Assembly: GCF_004099695.1 (NCBI RefSeq) | Contig: NZ_SCHL01000010.1 | Location: 62,001-126,000 of the forward strand | DNA: 64,000 nucleotides | Direction of reading: 5' to 3' | Origin: Methanosarcina sp. MSH10X1 | Lineage (GTDB): Archaea > Halobacteriota > Methanosarcinia > Methanosarcinales > Methanosarcinaceae | In this document: in pieces, positions 10,372-18,860 of the stretch | How the letters are laid out: each line of letters starts with the position of its first letter | Position numbering within the stretch: position 1 is the stretch's first letter | The notes under the pieces: generated by a model | The model's input: only the letters and a program-made list of their open reading frames with translations | The model's database searches: none | What the model was told of the DNA's origin: nothing | Program-made: the position numbers and the translations under genes

Positions 10372-11268
10372 TTAGGAAATCCCCTGTTTTTTTACTGGCT
10401 GAAGCTGTCCAATCTCTTCGTGTTTTTCTCCGTGCTTTCCCAGTTCCAGGAAATTTACAACTTTCGAAACTCTGTATGATTGTTCCTGTTTTTTTTCGGC
10501 TTTTCTGGCCTGATATACCCTGATAGAGCGAAGGAGATCGATTTTCCGGAATTCTGGCCAGAAAGGAACACAGAAATAGGTTGCACACTCGCTTCCGTTA
10601 GCCTGCCAGGGAAGGAAATTCGAAACCCTTTCATCACCGCCAGTTCGGATAATAAGATCAACATTCGGAACAGAAACTCCCGGGGCGGGGTAGAGGTGTT
10701 TCGAAATAAGGCTCTCATCTACTTCCTCAAGGGAAAGTTTTCCACTGGAAATACAGTCTGCAATATCACGGACTGCCTGAATTATGTCCTGCCTGCCTCC
10801 ATAGGCAATGGCGACGTTAAGATGAAATTTCCTGTAATTTTCCGTAGCTTTTTCTATTCTTTCGATCGACTCATTGAGAAAAGCAGGCAGTTTTGACCTA
10901 TCTCCTATAACGCGAACCTGCATCTCTTTTTCATGAGTCCTCGGATCAGAATAGATCTTCAGGAATTTTTCGTTGATAAGATTAAAAAGGCCGTCAACTT
11001 CCTCTTCCGAGCGCTGGAAATTTTCCGTAGAAAAAGCGTAAAGAGTAAGCTGCTTTATCCCTATCTCATAGCACCACTCAATAACCTTTTCGGTAACTTC
11101 TGCTCCCATAGCATGCCCGAAGCTCCGGGCTCTTCCCAGCTGCCCCGCATACCTGCGGTTCCCGTCCATAATTACAGCTACGTGATGTGGAATCTCTGAA
11201 TTCAGAATATCTATCTCGAGTCTTCGCTCATACTCACGATAAAACATACTGAATATGCGGTTTTTCAA
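10372..11268 (-). CDS. uppS: cis-prenyltransferase (UppS / tritrans,polycis-undecaprenyl diphosphate synthase)
   Basis: A 298-residue soluble or membrane-associated enzyme that condenses isopentenyl diphosphate onto an allylic primer to make the long polyprenyl chain used as glycan-lipid carrier in archaea. Family signatures are clear: [18 protein letters not shown] with the catalytic Asp, [52 protein letters not shown], and [19 protein letters not shown]. The [17 protein letters not shown] end is also typical. About 35 extra C-terminal residues (Lys/Glu/Gln-rich) exceed the bacterial length. It is monocistronic on the minus strand. It may supply carrier for the surface-glycan genes at 48-64 kb. 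Confidence 0.93.
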   Translation of the reverse strand: MKNRIFSMFYREYERRLEIDILNSEIPHHVAVIMDGNRRYAGQLGRARSFGHAMGAEVTEKVIEWCYEIGIKQLTLYAFSTENFQRSEEEVDGLFNLINEKFLKIYSDPRTHEKEMQVRVIGDRSKLPAFLNESIERIEKATENYRKFHLNVAIAYGGRQDIIQAVRDIADCISSGKLSLEEVDESLISKHLYPAPGVSVPNVDLIIRTGGDERVSNFLPWQANGSECATYFCVPFWPEFRKIDLLRSIRVYQARKAEKKQEQSYRVSKVVNFLELGKHGEKHEEIGQLQPVKKQGIS

Positions 11269-11664
11269 AAAACGAAGCCCCGCTCGGAAGATTCCCCTGT
11301 TCCAGGGGATTTCTTTAAGATTATTTATACACTCTCCTCCTGAGATATCCTGATATGAGAAGTACCCGCGTAAATTCTCTCCAATGGAACCTAATTACCT
11401 TTTCTTACTCAAGATATTAATATTTCTTTTGCTTAAGAAATCTCTTTGTCGCAAAAGATTACTGACTTTATCCTGTCTATTTGCACATCCTCTCTTGTTA
11501 CATTTTACACTGAAAAGATAGCAGCAGACCTGTGTATTATGTGCAACTATATACAGGCTTATATACAGTCTTGTATGCAGTCTTAGATAACTGATTCAAG
11601 TTTTAATGGATTTCCCCACGAATTCTCTCCTGGGAATTCTCTAAAATGACTAACCGAATGAACT
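11269..11664. other. intergenic with 12-nt tandem repeats
   Basis: Divergent region between uppS and a truncated membrane gene. I find no coding frame that would extend the truncated gene upstream. It contains three 12-base direct repeats at 11548-11583. Confidence 0.5.
11548..11583. repeat. three 12-nt direct repeats
   Basis: Consecutive units tatatacaggct (11548-11559), tatatacagtct (11560-11571) and tgtatgcagtct (11572-11583) are in perfect 12-base phase with one to three differences. They lie about 80 bases before the truncated membrane gene and resemble overlapping TATA boxes or a degenerate operator array. Confidence 0.55.
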
Positions 11665-12729
11665 TTGACCGGGAAATTTATACTTTTCGGAGTGTTGCTG
11701 ATATTAACTATATTTGTCATCACATGGACTCATACAATCTCAACGTTTATTTATATGGTATCAATATTTTCGCTATGCATCGGATCTTATCTCTATGAGC
11801 GTATGTACGCAACTAAACGCGACTCCGCCAGAATGAGAACAGATATCTTTCTCTGTATACTTTCTGTATTGATATTAATCTACCACTGGACGGACCCAAG
11901 ATATCCTTTCAGTGAGACAATAGTAAATGGGCTGGGAAACTCATTATCAACTGAGGCAAAGTTCTTGGGAAGGAGTGCGATTTCGAATTCAGGAGATTCT
12001 TTCTCCTCTATTCTTGATATTTTCGGTTTTCTCATCTTTATTTTTTTCGGGGTAATTGGAAGTTTTCATAGCTTATCAAAAGAGTATCAAACCAGAACTA
12101 AGGTATCCCTTGTCTTAATGATTGTGGTATTATTCGGAATCTTCTTTACTTTTCCTGTAATGGGAGTCCGAAATATCGTACCTTTCAGATGGCCGGCGTT
12201 CATATATACAACTTTTGTATTGTTTTTTGGGATCGGAATCATCAAAACAACCAGCACTATTAACGGTAGATTTCGTAAAGCTGCTTTTATCTCTATCCTA
12301 CTTATAATATTTTCATTCTTTATGATAACTAATTCTATGGCAAATATGGATTCTCCCATCTATGGAAAAAGTTTCAATCAAAAACTGATCTGGACTGAAT
12401 CTGAGCTCGGGATGTGTGTAAAACTTAACAATTCTTATGACGATATAATCCTGACAGATGCCCAGACAGTCAGTAATATATTTCAAATATACTTATCCAG
12501 AGACAGAATCGGAGAGTATGCAGTTACTCCTGAGGGAACCTTAGATTGGGAGCGTACGGCAAACAGAATGTTAATCTGGAGAAAAATTAGTTTAGATCGG
12601 CCTATCAGAGTTCAATATGTTCCTAAACTGTTACTTGGTCCTTCTTTTAAACACGCCCTCGATAACAATTATCATGCAATATATGATAGCGGATATGCCA
12701 GGACATACTTAGGAGTTAAAAGGATCTGA
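11665..12729 (+). pseudogene. 5'-truncated polytopic membrane protein (GT-C-like family of the 50.4 kb gene)
   Basis: An open frame of 354 codons encoding about seven hydrophobic segments and a C-terminal soluble tail. It begins inside a membrane segment, at a TTG with no ribosome site and only two codons after an in-frame stop. Its order of segments, including ITWTHTISTFIYM, matches the C-terminal 340 residues of the 606-residue protein at 50443-52263 (LPFTHPIVSLIFLL and onwards), so about 265 N-terminal residues appear to be missing. The remaining frame is intact, which means recent truncation or possibly a short functional form. Function unknown; see the 50.4 kb gene. Confidence 0.55.
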
Positions 12730-13044
12730 GTTTTAACAAGTATATTCCGGAACAGCAGACACTATTTCATATTTAATCTGTTCCTGAGTATCTGATAGAG
12801 ACAGGACTAGCGTAATAGTTATATCCGTATCATCTGGAGTGATTTTAGTGTGGTACAACTGATCACGCTGGAATAAATTCTCGAAGCCTCCAGATTTCTA
12901 ATCTCTTAGTTTTTACTTCAGATTAAACAGAATACCGAAGCAAGATCAAAAACCTGCAGTCAGTCCATATATTTTCGCTGTTTCAGCAGAACAGGCAGGC
13001 AATTTGAAAATTCTCACCTAAAAACAGATAGCAATAAAAGTGGC
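12730..13044. other. intergenic with an inverted repeat
   Basis: Convergent region. A perfect 7-base inverted repeat (ggaacag 12749-12755, ctgttcc 12778-12784) follows the truncated membrane gene by 20 bases and may act in termination. No gene is seen. Confidence 0.4.
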
Positions 13045-13314
13045 TCAGTAGTTTTCAAGCACGGAGCCGACAATGTTTTTATAGCTTTCTTTCAGGGAAT
13101 AGACGTTGTGATCCCCGGTAACATTTATGCTCAGGATCCCGAGCCTTGTATTCATGAGCCCGACCATAGCCGACACTCCCCGGTAGCTTACCTCAAAATT
13201 CCCTTTATCCAGGTAATCGTAAACTTCACCGGTGGTGAACTTGTCTCCGGTCAGGAAGAGATTGAGCACAACCTTGCGTATCCCGTTTTCATCCCTGCCG
13301 AGATACTTTATCAA
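13045..13314 (-). CDS. small DUF2551-like protein
   Basis: A protein of about 89 residues from a TTG at 13314. The body, DENGIRKVVLNLFLTGDKFTTGEVYDYL then YRGVSAMVGLMNTRLGILSI and DHNVYSLKESY, reads as a winged-helix-like fold and resembles the short methanogen family I know as DUF2551; that name is from memory. The frame stays open upstream to about 13362 with AEERVRAR just before the start, so the true N-terminus is probably 10-15 residues longer, from a non-ATG codon after the gaggtg at about 13357. It may be a DNA-binding regulator. It stands alone and is transcribed away from the phosphopantetheinyl transferase gene. Confidence 0.6.
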   Translation of the reverse strand: MIKYLGRDENGIRKVVLNLFLTGDKFTTGEVYDYLDKGNFEVSYRGVSAMVGLMNTRLGILSINVTGDHNVYSLKESYKNIVGSVLENY

Positions 13315-13508
13315 TCTCGCTCTTACCCTTTCTTCCGCAGTTTGCAGTTTCGGACACCTCAGTTAATGATTGAATTATATTGATTTAACATTATATTACT
13401 CACTATTTTTCTACTTATAAAAATGTGCGACCTCCTAATAGGGGCGCTAAGAAACGAATACCCTATATCCTTATCGTTTATATATTTTAGGATTGCCTTT
13501 TTGAATTA

Positions 13509-13518
13509 TTTATATAAA
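13509..13518 (+). promoter_or_regulatory. TATA box of a candidate small RNA
   Basis: The run tttatataaa in AT-rich DNA has the archaeal TATA spacing for a transcript beginning near 13540. No gene starts for 340 bases downstream, but a structured element ends at 13770. Confidence 0.4.
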
Positions 13519-13539
13519 GTATAACTTTAATACCAACAT

Positions 13540-13770
13540 AAGAATTTCAGAGTGCAACCGGTGACGGTGAATGATCCATGCTTTTTGCTAACTAAAATTT
13601 TCCTACTTCAATACTTAAGAAAGGGTGAGAATTGTAAAGTATGTTGAAGAAGTAAGAACTATCTATACGAAACTTAGGTTCATAAACTTGAGCATAGCGG
13701 CAGAGGCATATTACACTGAACGAGGGAACTCGTAACTGAACGGGCTCAAGCATTCCGGGATTATTTTTTC
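13540..13770 (+). ncRNA. candidate structured small RNA
   Basis: No protein frame is convincing. The 3' part folds simply: an outer 7-base perfect helix (cttgagc 13687-13693 with gctcaag 13744-13750) encloses a 5-base stem, acgag/ctcgt (13720-13724, 13729-13733), closed by a GGAA tetraloop of the GNRA class. A T-run (about 13761-13768) follows, as expected for a terminator. With the TATA box at 13509 this gives a transcript of about 230 nt. It could instead be the decayed end of a mobile element. Confidence 0.35.
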
Positions 13771-13858
13771 CCTATCCAATTATGAGGTAAGGCAGGAGTT
13801 TTCTTACCCTTCCTCTCATGCCCCTGTCATTCAATTTCAAATAATAAAGAACACGGAG

Positions 13859-13866
13859 TTTATATA
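13859..13866 (+). promoter_or_regulatory. TATA box for the phosphopantetheinyl transferase gene
   Basis: The sequence tttatata lies only 20 bases before the proposed GTG start, so the transcript would begin at or near the start codon. The mRNA is probably leaderless or nearly so, which leaves the exact start open (GTG 13886, GTG 13895 or ATG 13913). Confidence 0.5.
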
Positions 13867-13885
13867 CTACGATAAATGGATACCG

Positions 13886-14578
13886 GTGAGTTATGTGCTC
13901 AATGAGAATTTAATGCTGCCATTCCTCATTTCTCTCGAATCTATCTCTTTCCTGTGGCGACATAATGATGTTCTTATCTTCCTTGTTGACCTGGACGACT
14001 ACGACACATTCAATACAGCTTACCTCAACAGGATGGAACTTGAATCTCTTGAAAGGTTACGGACCGGTTATTTTAAGAAAAGGTATATTGTTTCGAGAAC
14101 GGCTTTAAAACACATTGTATGCAGTATTGTCGGTGAACGGTCCGCTTCGGGCATATCCACATATAATGATAGGCATGGAAGGATCTGCATCCTTAATCAC
14201 AATGAGCTGTATATCTGTGTATCTTATACCGGAAGTATGGCAGCCCTTGCGATCTCAAAAGTCGAGATAGGCATTGATATCGAACTTGTGAAAAAACTGT
14301 CTCTTAAAAGTAACTTGAGAAACCTGAGTAAGAAATTTATCTCCACGGATGAGCCCTTAAGCGAAACCGAGCTTTTAAAAATATGGACTTTGAAAGAAGC
14401 CTATTCCAAGTTCTCAAACAAAAACATGCATCTCATTTTTAATAAGGAACTGGATCTCAGCAGTGTCAACTATTGGACTTCTGTTTTAGACAACAAATAC
14501 ATATTCTCTGTTATAACCCATTCGGACTCGAATATCGATATAAACCGCCTTTGTAAAATCAACTGTTACTGGGACTGA
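13886..14578 (+). CDS. 4'-phosphopantetheinyl transferase (Sfp type)
   Basis: A 230-residue enzyme that would move the phosphopantetheine arm of CoA onto a serine of a carrier protein. It has the Sfp/AcpT core: YICVSYTGSMAALAIS, the metal-binding GIDIE (Asp131, Glu133) and WTLKEAYSKF (residues 167-176, with the catalytic Glu and Lys). Size matches single-domain Sfp enzymes. Such transferases are rare in archaea, because most lack fatty-acid and polyketide carriers. Here the obvious substrate, an acyl carrier protein, is encoded 340 bases downstream on the same strand. It has its own TATA box, so it is a separate transcription unit. Confidence 0.9.
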   Translation: MSYVLNENLMLPFLISLESISFLWRHNDVLIFLVDLDDYDTFNTAYLNRMELESLERLRTGYFKKRYIVSRTALKHIVCSIVGERSASGISTYNDRHGRICILNHNELYICVSYTGSMAALAISKVEIGIDIELVKKLSLKSNLRNLSKKFISTDEPLSETELLKIWTLKEAYSKFSNKNMHLIFNKELDLSSVNYWTSVLDNKYIFSVITHSDSNIDINRLCKINCYWD

Positions 14579-14918
14579 GTATTTTCTATAAAATGCAGAA
14601 CTTAAATTTTGCATCTGTACTATCTTTTTGCGGTCTTATATTATTCATCTGAATAACAGGGTTATACTGGTGGATGAGCCGATTATTCTATTTTTGTGAA
14701 GTAATTAATTTCTATAAACCGTATGCATCCGCGTACACTAAACTGTTTTTACTTAGATTCTTAGCTTATGTAAGTGCTTTTTGGTCATCAATAAGTGGCT
14801 CAAATTATTTATATAGTTGTATTGCCTAATTACCTGTGGGGATTCACGTTATTGTGGACATAATTGTGTTATTCACAATCAGCCGTCCGCTAAACGAAAA
14901 CAAAGGGGATAACAGAAC
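14579..14918 (+). promoter_or_regulatory. promoter and leader of the carrier-protein operon
   Basis: A TATA box (tttatata, 14808-14815) implies a start near 14835-14840 and an 80-base leader. The leader holds two copies of attgtg (14851-14856 and 14863-14868), both able to pair with cacaat (14874-14879), so two mutually exclusive hairpins are possible. An aaagggg ribosome site precedes the ATG at 14919. Confidence 0.5.
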
Positions 14919-15164
14919 ATGGAACAGATTAAGAATGATATAGTTGATTACTTGAAGGCTAATTCTTTTATGGACAACAGCAGCAGCTTGACAGATAATG
15001 ATTCTCTCACTCAAAACGGCATTATAGATTCTATCGGTTTGCTTGAACTTATGGACTATATCTGTGAGAAATATTCTATTGAGATCCCTGAAGATATGCT
15101 TACACCGGAAAATTTTGATTCGTTACAGGGAATTACCAATATGATAACCAGGCTGGCGAAGTGA
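14919..15164 (+). CDS. acyl/peptidyl carrier protein
   Basis: An 81-residue acidic four-helix carrier protein. The phosphopantetheine attachment site is Ser38 in GIIDSIGLLELMDYI (DSxGxxEL, the usual D-S-L/I motif), and the following YSIEIPEDMLTPENFDSL is typical of carrier helix III. It is a stand-alone carrier, not part of a multidomain synthase. It is first in an operon with an AMP-forming ligase (6 bases downstream), so it probably holds the acid activated by that ligase, as DltC does for DltA in bacteria. The substrate is unknown. Confidence 0.93.
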   Translation: MEQIKNDIVDYLKANSFMDNSSSLTDNDSLTQNGIIDSIGLLELMDYICEKYSIEIPEDMLTPENFDSLQGITNMITRLAK

Positions 15165-15170
15165 AAAAAT

Positions 15171-16649
15171 ATGCAGATTGATGCGTATATCACTGAGTAC
15201 GCCAGAAAAACCCCTCAAAATATTGCTCTGGAAGAGGGCAAAAGTTCAATCTCCTATAGCTGCCTTGACAATGATATAAATGCCACTGCTTCACATTTGA
15301 TGGATTTTGGCCACTGTCGGTTTGCAATACTGGCAGAGTCAGGCACACAATACATAAAGGTGCTCATGGCAGTATATCGATCAGCTAATATCGCAATTCC
15401 TCTGCCAATAGAATTACCTAAGTTCAGTCTTGAGAAAATCCTTGATGCTGCGCATGTCAATAATATCATAGCAACCGATGCACAGTATTCAAGATTTGGA
15501 AAGGAATTTTTTGAGCGTTTCGGAACGGTAATAGTTATTTCCAGTGATACTTCCGGAGTGATTCTGCGTAAAAAGATTGAGACCGAAAAGAACAATCCCG
15601 AACTGCGGCTGGTTCTTTACACTTCAGGCACAACAGGTACCCCAAAAGGAGTCATGTTAAGTGACAGAAACCTGGCGGCAAATGCAGAGTCAATAATAAA
15701 GGTACTTCGGATAACTTCCAGAGATAAGGGAGCACTGGTGATCTCTCCCCATCACGCTTTTGGGAATTCCATAATTAACTCCCATCTGACAGCTGGCGGC
15801 TCCATCAGGGTTGGGAATATGAATTTTATGGACCCTGTTTTCAACCTTATTGGGTCAGGCGTGTCCATATTCTATGGAGTGCCCAGTACTTACCGCATAC
15901 TTCTCAAGTATCCGGATAGATTTAAAAGAGCTTTTGCAAACGTTAGAATCGCTGCATCGGCAGGCGGGGGAATGGACCGGGCTATTGTGACAGATATAAA
16001 AGAGTTAGCTCCTGATCTGGAAATTTTACCAATGTACGGGCAGACTGAAGCTACAGCAAGGCTTGCCTACCTGCCAGCAGAAGATGTGGATGAGTTCGTT
16101 GGTACTATAGGAAAAGCAATTCCGGGGGTTACACTGGATGTCTTTGACTCCAACTACCGGTCAGCAGGCTTCAATATAACGGGTGAACTGGTTGCCACGG
16201 GAGATAACATTATGCTGGGTTATCTGGACGATGAAATCGCTACTGAAAAGAGAATTATAAATGGATGGTTGCATACCGGCGATCTCGCACAGAAACTGCC
16301 CAATGGGTACATCAGACTCCTCGGGCGCAAAGATGACCTCATAAAAATCGGCGATCATCGCGTTAACCCGAGAGAAATCGAGAGAAATATAGAAGAAAAT
16401 AATGAAGTTTCCAGGGTTTTTGTCGTACCCGTGCACCATGAGCTTATGGGGACTGCGATCAGTCTCATGGTCATACCTGCAGAAGGAACAGAAATAGAAA
16501 AGCTGTTTGCGTTCTGCCGAAAAAGCCTGCCAGGCTACCTGTGCCCGAGAGAAATACTATTCATTGATCATCTCCCTTTGAGCGAGAATGGGAAAATATC
16601 CAATCGATCCATTATAGAGGAATATCAACATGTCAAAGCTAGTATGTAA
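15171..16649 (+). CDS. AMP-forming acyl/amino-acid ligase (ANL superfamily)
   Basis: A 492-residue adenylating enzyme. The core motifs are all visible: LYTSGTTGTPKGVML (residues 149-163), YGQTEAT near 289, GWLHTGDLAQKLPNGYIRLLGRKDDLIKIGDHRVNPREIE, split by its hinge into N- and C-terminal domains, and the C-terminal PLSENGKISNRS with the catalytic Lys. The first 140 residues are short, as in stand-alone adenylation domains. By position its product is loaded onto the carrier protein at 14919. It resembles both fatty-acyl and amino-acid adenylation enzymes, so I cannot name the acid. The end overlaps the next gene by 20 bases, showing translational coupling. Confidence 0.9.
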   Translation: MQIDAYITEYARKTPQNIALEEGKSSISYSCLDNDINATASHLMDFGHCRFAILAESGTQYIKVLMAVYRSANIAIPLPIELPKFSLEKILDAAHVNNIIATDAQYSRFGKEFFERFGTVIVISSDTSGVILRKKIETEKNNPELRLVLYTSGTTGTPKGVMLSDRNLAANAESIIKVLRITSRDKGALVISPHHAFGNSIINSHLTAGGSIRVGNMNFMDPVFNLIGSGVSIFYGVPSTYRILLKYPDRFKRAFANVRIAASAGGGMDRAIVTDIKELAPDLEILPMYGQTEATARLAYLPAEDVDEFVGTIGKAIPGVTLDVFDSNYRSAGFNITGELVATGDNIMLGYLDDEIATEKRIINGWLHTGDLAQKLPNGYIRLLGRKDDLIKIGDHRVNPREIERNIEENNEVSRVFVVPVHHELMGTAISLMVIPAEGTEIEKLFAFCRKSLPGYLCPREILFIDHLPLSENGKISNRSIIEEYQHVKASM

Positions 16650-17667
16650 AAAATGTATTCTGGATTCCGATATTCCAGGTATACAGATTAATGAGGAAAA
16701 CGGTCTTTGCCACTTTTGTGAGACATATACTCCCCTTACTCAGCAGGAAAAGAATGAGTATCTGGCAAAAATTGAAAAACTTTTTGAACAGTATGGGGGG
16801 AAGGGAAACTACGATGTGATTTATGCACTTTCTGGTGGGAAAGATTCATCGTATACGCTTTACAAGCTCAAAAAAGATTATCCTTTCCTTAAGATACTGG
16901 CTGTGCAGTTCGATAATGGATTTACTTCCGAAAACGCAATAATGAATGCCAAAAAAATGTGCATGATCACGGGATGCGATTATTTCCAGTTGACAATGAA
17001 GGAAGAAATTCTGCTGGACACGTTCCGAAAAGCTGCAGAGTCATACGATGCATTCCCGAAGTTCGCCAAATATCGAGCCAGTGATATATGCAACGTTTGT
17101 ATCACTATTATTAAACAGAAGCTGATAGAGCAGGCAATTCTTCAAAAAGCACCTTTTATTGTATTTGCCTTTACAGCCGGACAGTCTCCTAATCCCATAA
17201 TCAACCTATCAGTTAATTTTATTCAATGGTCCAGAAACTTATTTGACAAGCAGCTTCAAAAAATAGGTATTGACGATAAGGACGAATTGTTCCTTCTGAA
17301 AAAAGAGGTTCTTGAAAACATAGGTGAGAATGCTCCGAGTATCCTGCATCCTCTATGCCTGTGGGATTATAGTGAAAATAAAGTACTTGAGACCCTGCTG
17401 GAGATCGGGTGGGAACCTCCGGGAATCAACGACAGCAACTCAACCAACTGTACATTAAATTCCTTTGCCTGTTACAACCACATGGAAAAATACGGATTCC
17501 ATCCTTATGCCTTTGATGTAGCAGGGCTTGTGCGAAGCGGAGAAATGCCGCGGGAAGAAGGATTTGAAAAAATTAACCAGGAACTGTCACAGCCATTAAT
17601 AGAAGAGGCTGCAAGCAGGCTTAAACTGAATATAAAGAATCCACAAAAATTATCTGTTAAAGTTTAA
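16630..17667 (+). CDS. PP-loop ATP pyrophosphatase, sugar-amidotransferase-like
   Basis: A 345-residue N-type ATP pyrophosphatase. The N-terminal CKKCILDSDIPGIQI then GLCHFC (Cys 6, 9, 27, 30) is a zinc-ribbon-like start found in the WbpG/LpsA type N-acetyl-sugar amidotransferase group. The ATP-binding PP-loop SGGKDS is at 68-73, with a further CxxC (DICNVCITI) near residue 155. Bacterial relatives convert acetamido groups to acetamidino groups or amidate acids during O-antigen sugar synthesis, with a glutaminase partner; no HisH-like partner is visible here. A gagg ribosome site lies inside the preceding gene. The reaction is inferred only at the level of adenylation followed by nitrogen transfer. 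Confidence 0.75.
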   Translation: MSKLVCKKCILDSDIPGIQINEENGLCHFCETYTPLTQQEKNEYLAKIEKLFEQYGGKGNYDVIYALSGGKDSSYTLYKLKKDYPFLKILAVQFDNGFTSENAIMNAKKMCMITGCDYFQLTMKEEILLDTFRKAAESYDAFPKFAKYRASDICNVCITIIKQKLIEQAILQKAPFIVFAFTAGQSPNPIINLSVNFIQWSRNLFDKQLQKIGIDDKDELFLLKKEVLENIGENAPSILHPLCLWDYSENKVLETLLEIGWEPPGINDSNSTNCTLNSFACYNHMEKYGFHPYAFDVAGLVRSGEMPREEGFEKINQELSQPLIEEAASRLKLNIKNPQKLSVKV

Positions 17668-17701
17668 GCTATACAGCCTGATTATTCCAGGGGGTAATAT
17701 A

Positions 17702-18694
17702 ATGCAGGTCATGGAAGAAACGAGTGTGAATATAATAGAAGCGCTCAAAGGGGATATTGATAGTATAGCTTTAAAGCTCAGGGGTTTTATCAGAGATCAG
17801 GTTACAGGTTTTAAGAAAAAAGGAGTGATTATAGGGGTATCGGGTGGAATCGATTCCGCAGTAGCACTTACCCTTTGTGTACAGGAGCTTGGAAAGGAAA
17901 ATGTGTATGGCCTTCTCCTTCCTGAAGAAGAATCCGCCCCTTCCAGCAAGACTCTGGGAGCAGAAGTCTGTGAGAGCCTGGACGTGTCATATGAAGAGGT
18001 GCCTATCTCTCCTATCCTGAGATCTCTTAATATCTATGATCAGAAAGAGCAGATCATAAAAAGAACCTGTCCTGAGTACGATCCCGACATACATAAGACG
18101 TCACTGGTGCTGCCTGATTTCCTTAACCAGGGGCTGTTAAATGTCCCTTACATTCGGCTGATAAAAGACGGCGAAACCGCTGCCAGACACAGGTTGAGAG
18201 CAAATGACTATCTGGAACTGATAGGGCTGCAAAATGTCAAGCAAAGATCCAGAATGATAGTCCAGTATATGTATGCTGAAAAGTTGAACTATGCAGTTTG
18301 CGGTACAACCAACAAGACAGAACTGGCTCTTGGTCAGTTTGTGAAATACGGAGACGGGGGAGTAGATCTTGAGCCTCTGGCAGACTGCTACAAAGTCCAG
18401 GTATATGCTATGGGGAAACTGCTCAATGTCAATGAGGAGATTATAAAACGCCCCCCAAGTGCTGACACATGGAGCCATTATACAACTGATGAGGAATTCT
18501 ACTGGCGTATGCCGATTCAGATTATGGACCAGCTGTTGTACGCTCAGGAGCACCAGCTGCCCTTGAAGGTGATTGAAAAGAATACAGGACTGTCCGCAGA
18601 TACGATAGAAAAGGCCTGGAGGCATATCAATAGAATCAGAGATAGCACGGAATATGTGCGAGCCACGCCACCGGTTTGCTATATTAACAGGTAA
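17702..18694 (+). CDS. NAD-synthase-like ATP-dependent amidase (NadE family)
   Basis: The 330-residue protein belongs to the ammonia-dependent NAD synthetase family. It has the PP-loop SGGIDSA (residues 47-53), CGTTNKTELALGQFVKYGDGGVD and the LADCYKVQVYAMG segment. Beyond that it leaves the NadE pattern: EIIKRPPSADTWSHYTTDEEFYWRMP and a 55-residue tail replace the usual NadE ending, and the region around residues 120-145 is longer. Placement 34 bases behind the PP-loop gene in the carrier-protein operon suggests a specialised amidating enzyme rather than the housekeeping NAD synthetase. A housekeeping role cannot be excluded without seeing whether another nadE exists. Confidence 0.8.
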   Translation: MQVMEETSVNIIEALKGDIDSIALKLRGFIRDQVTGFKKKGVIIGVSGGIDSAVALTLCVQELGKENVYGLLLPEEESAPSSKTLGAEVCESLDVSYEEVPISPILRSLNIYDQKEQIIKRTCPEYDPDIHKTSLVLPDFLNQGLLNVPYIRLIKDGETAARHRLRANDYLELIGLQNVKQRSRMIVQYMYAEKLNYAVCGTTNKTELALGQFVKYGDGGVDLEPLADCYKVQVYAMGKLLNVNEEIIKRPPSADTWSHYTTDEEFYWRMPIQIMDQLLYAQEHQLPLKVIEKNTGLSADTIEKAWRHINRIRDSTEYVRATPPVCYINR

Positions 18695-18860
18695 ACCGCG
18701 TCAATGCCGAAGACAAAGTTAAACCAGGTAAAAACCGGTGTTTCAGGGCTTTGCCTCCAGTGAAGCTCTGATTATAAGCTTCCAGAAGCGTTCTGGCAGG
18801 CTGCTGTCATGTTAGTAGCATTGTAATAATAAAGTTAATTACTAACCCAAAAGTGTAATT
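18695..18860 (+). terminator. intergenic hairpin after the NadE-like gene
   Basis: A perfect hairpin ccagaa-gcg-ttctgg (18782-18796) lies between the NadE-like gene and the DUF362 gene. There is no long T-run, so it could be a processing or attenuation site rather than a full terminator. Confidence 0.35.
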
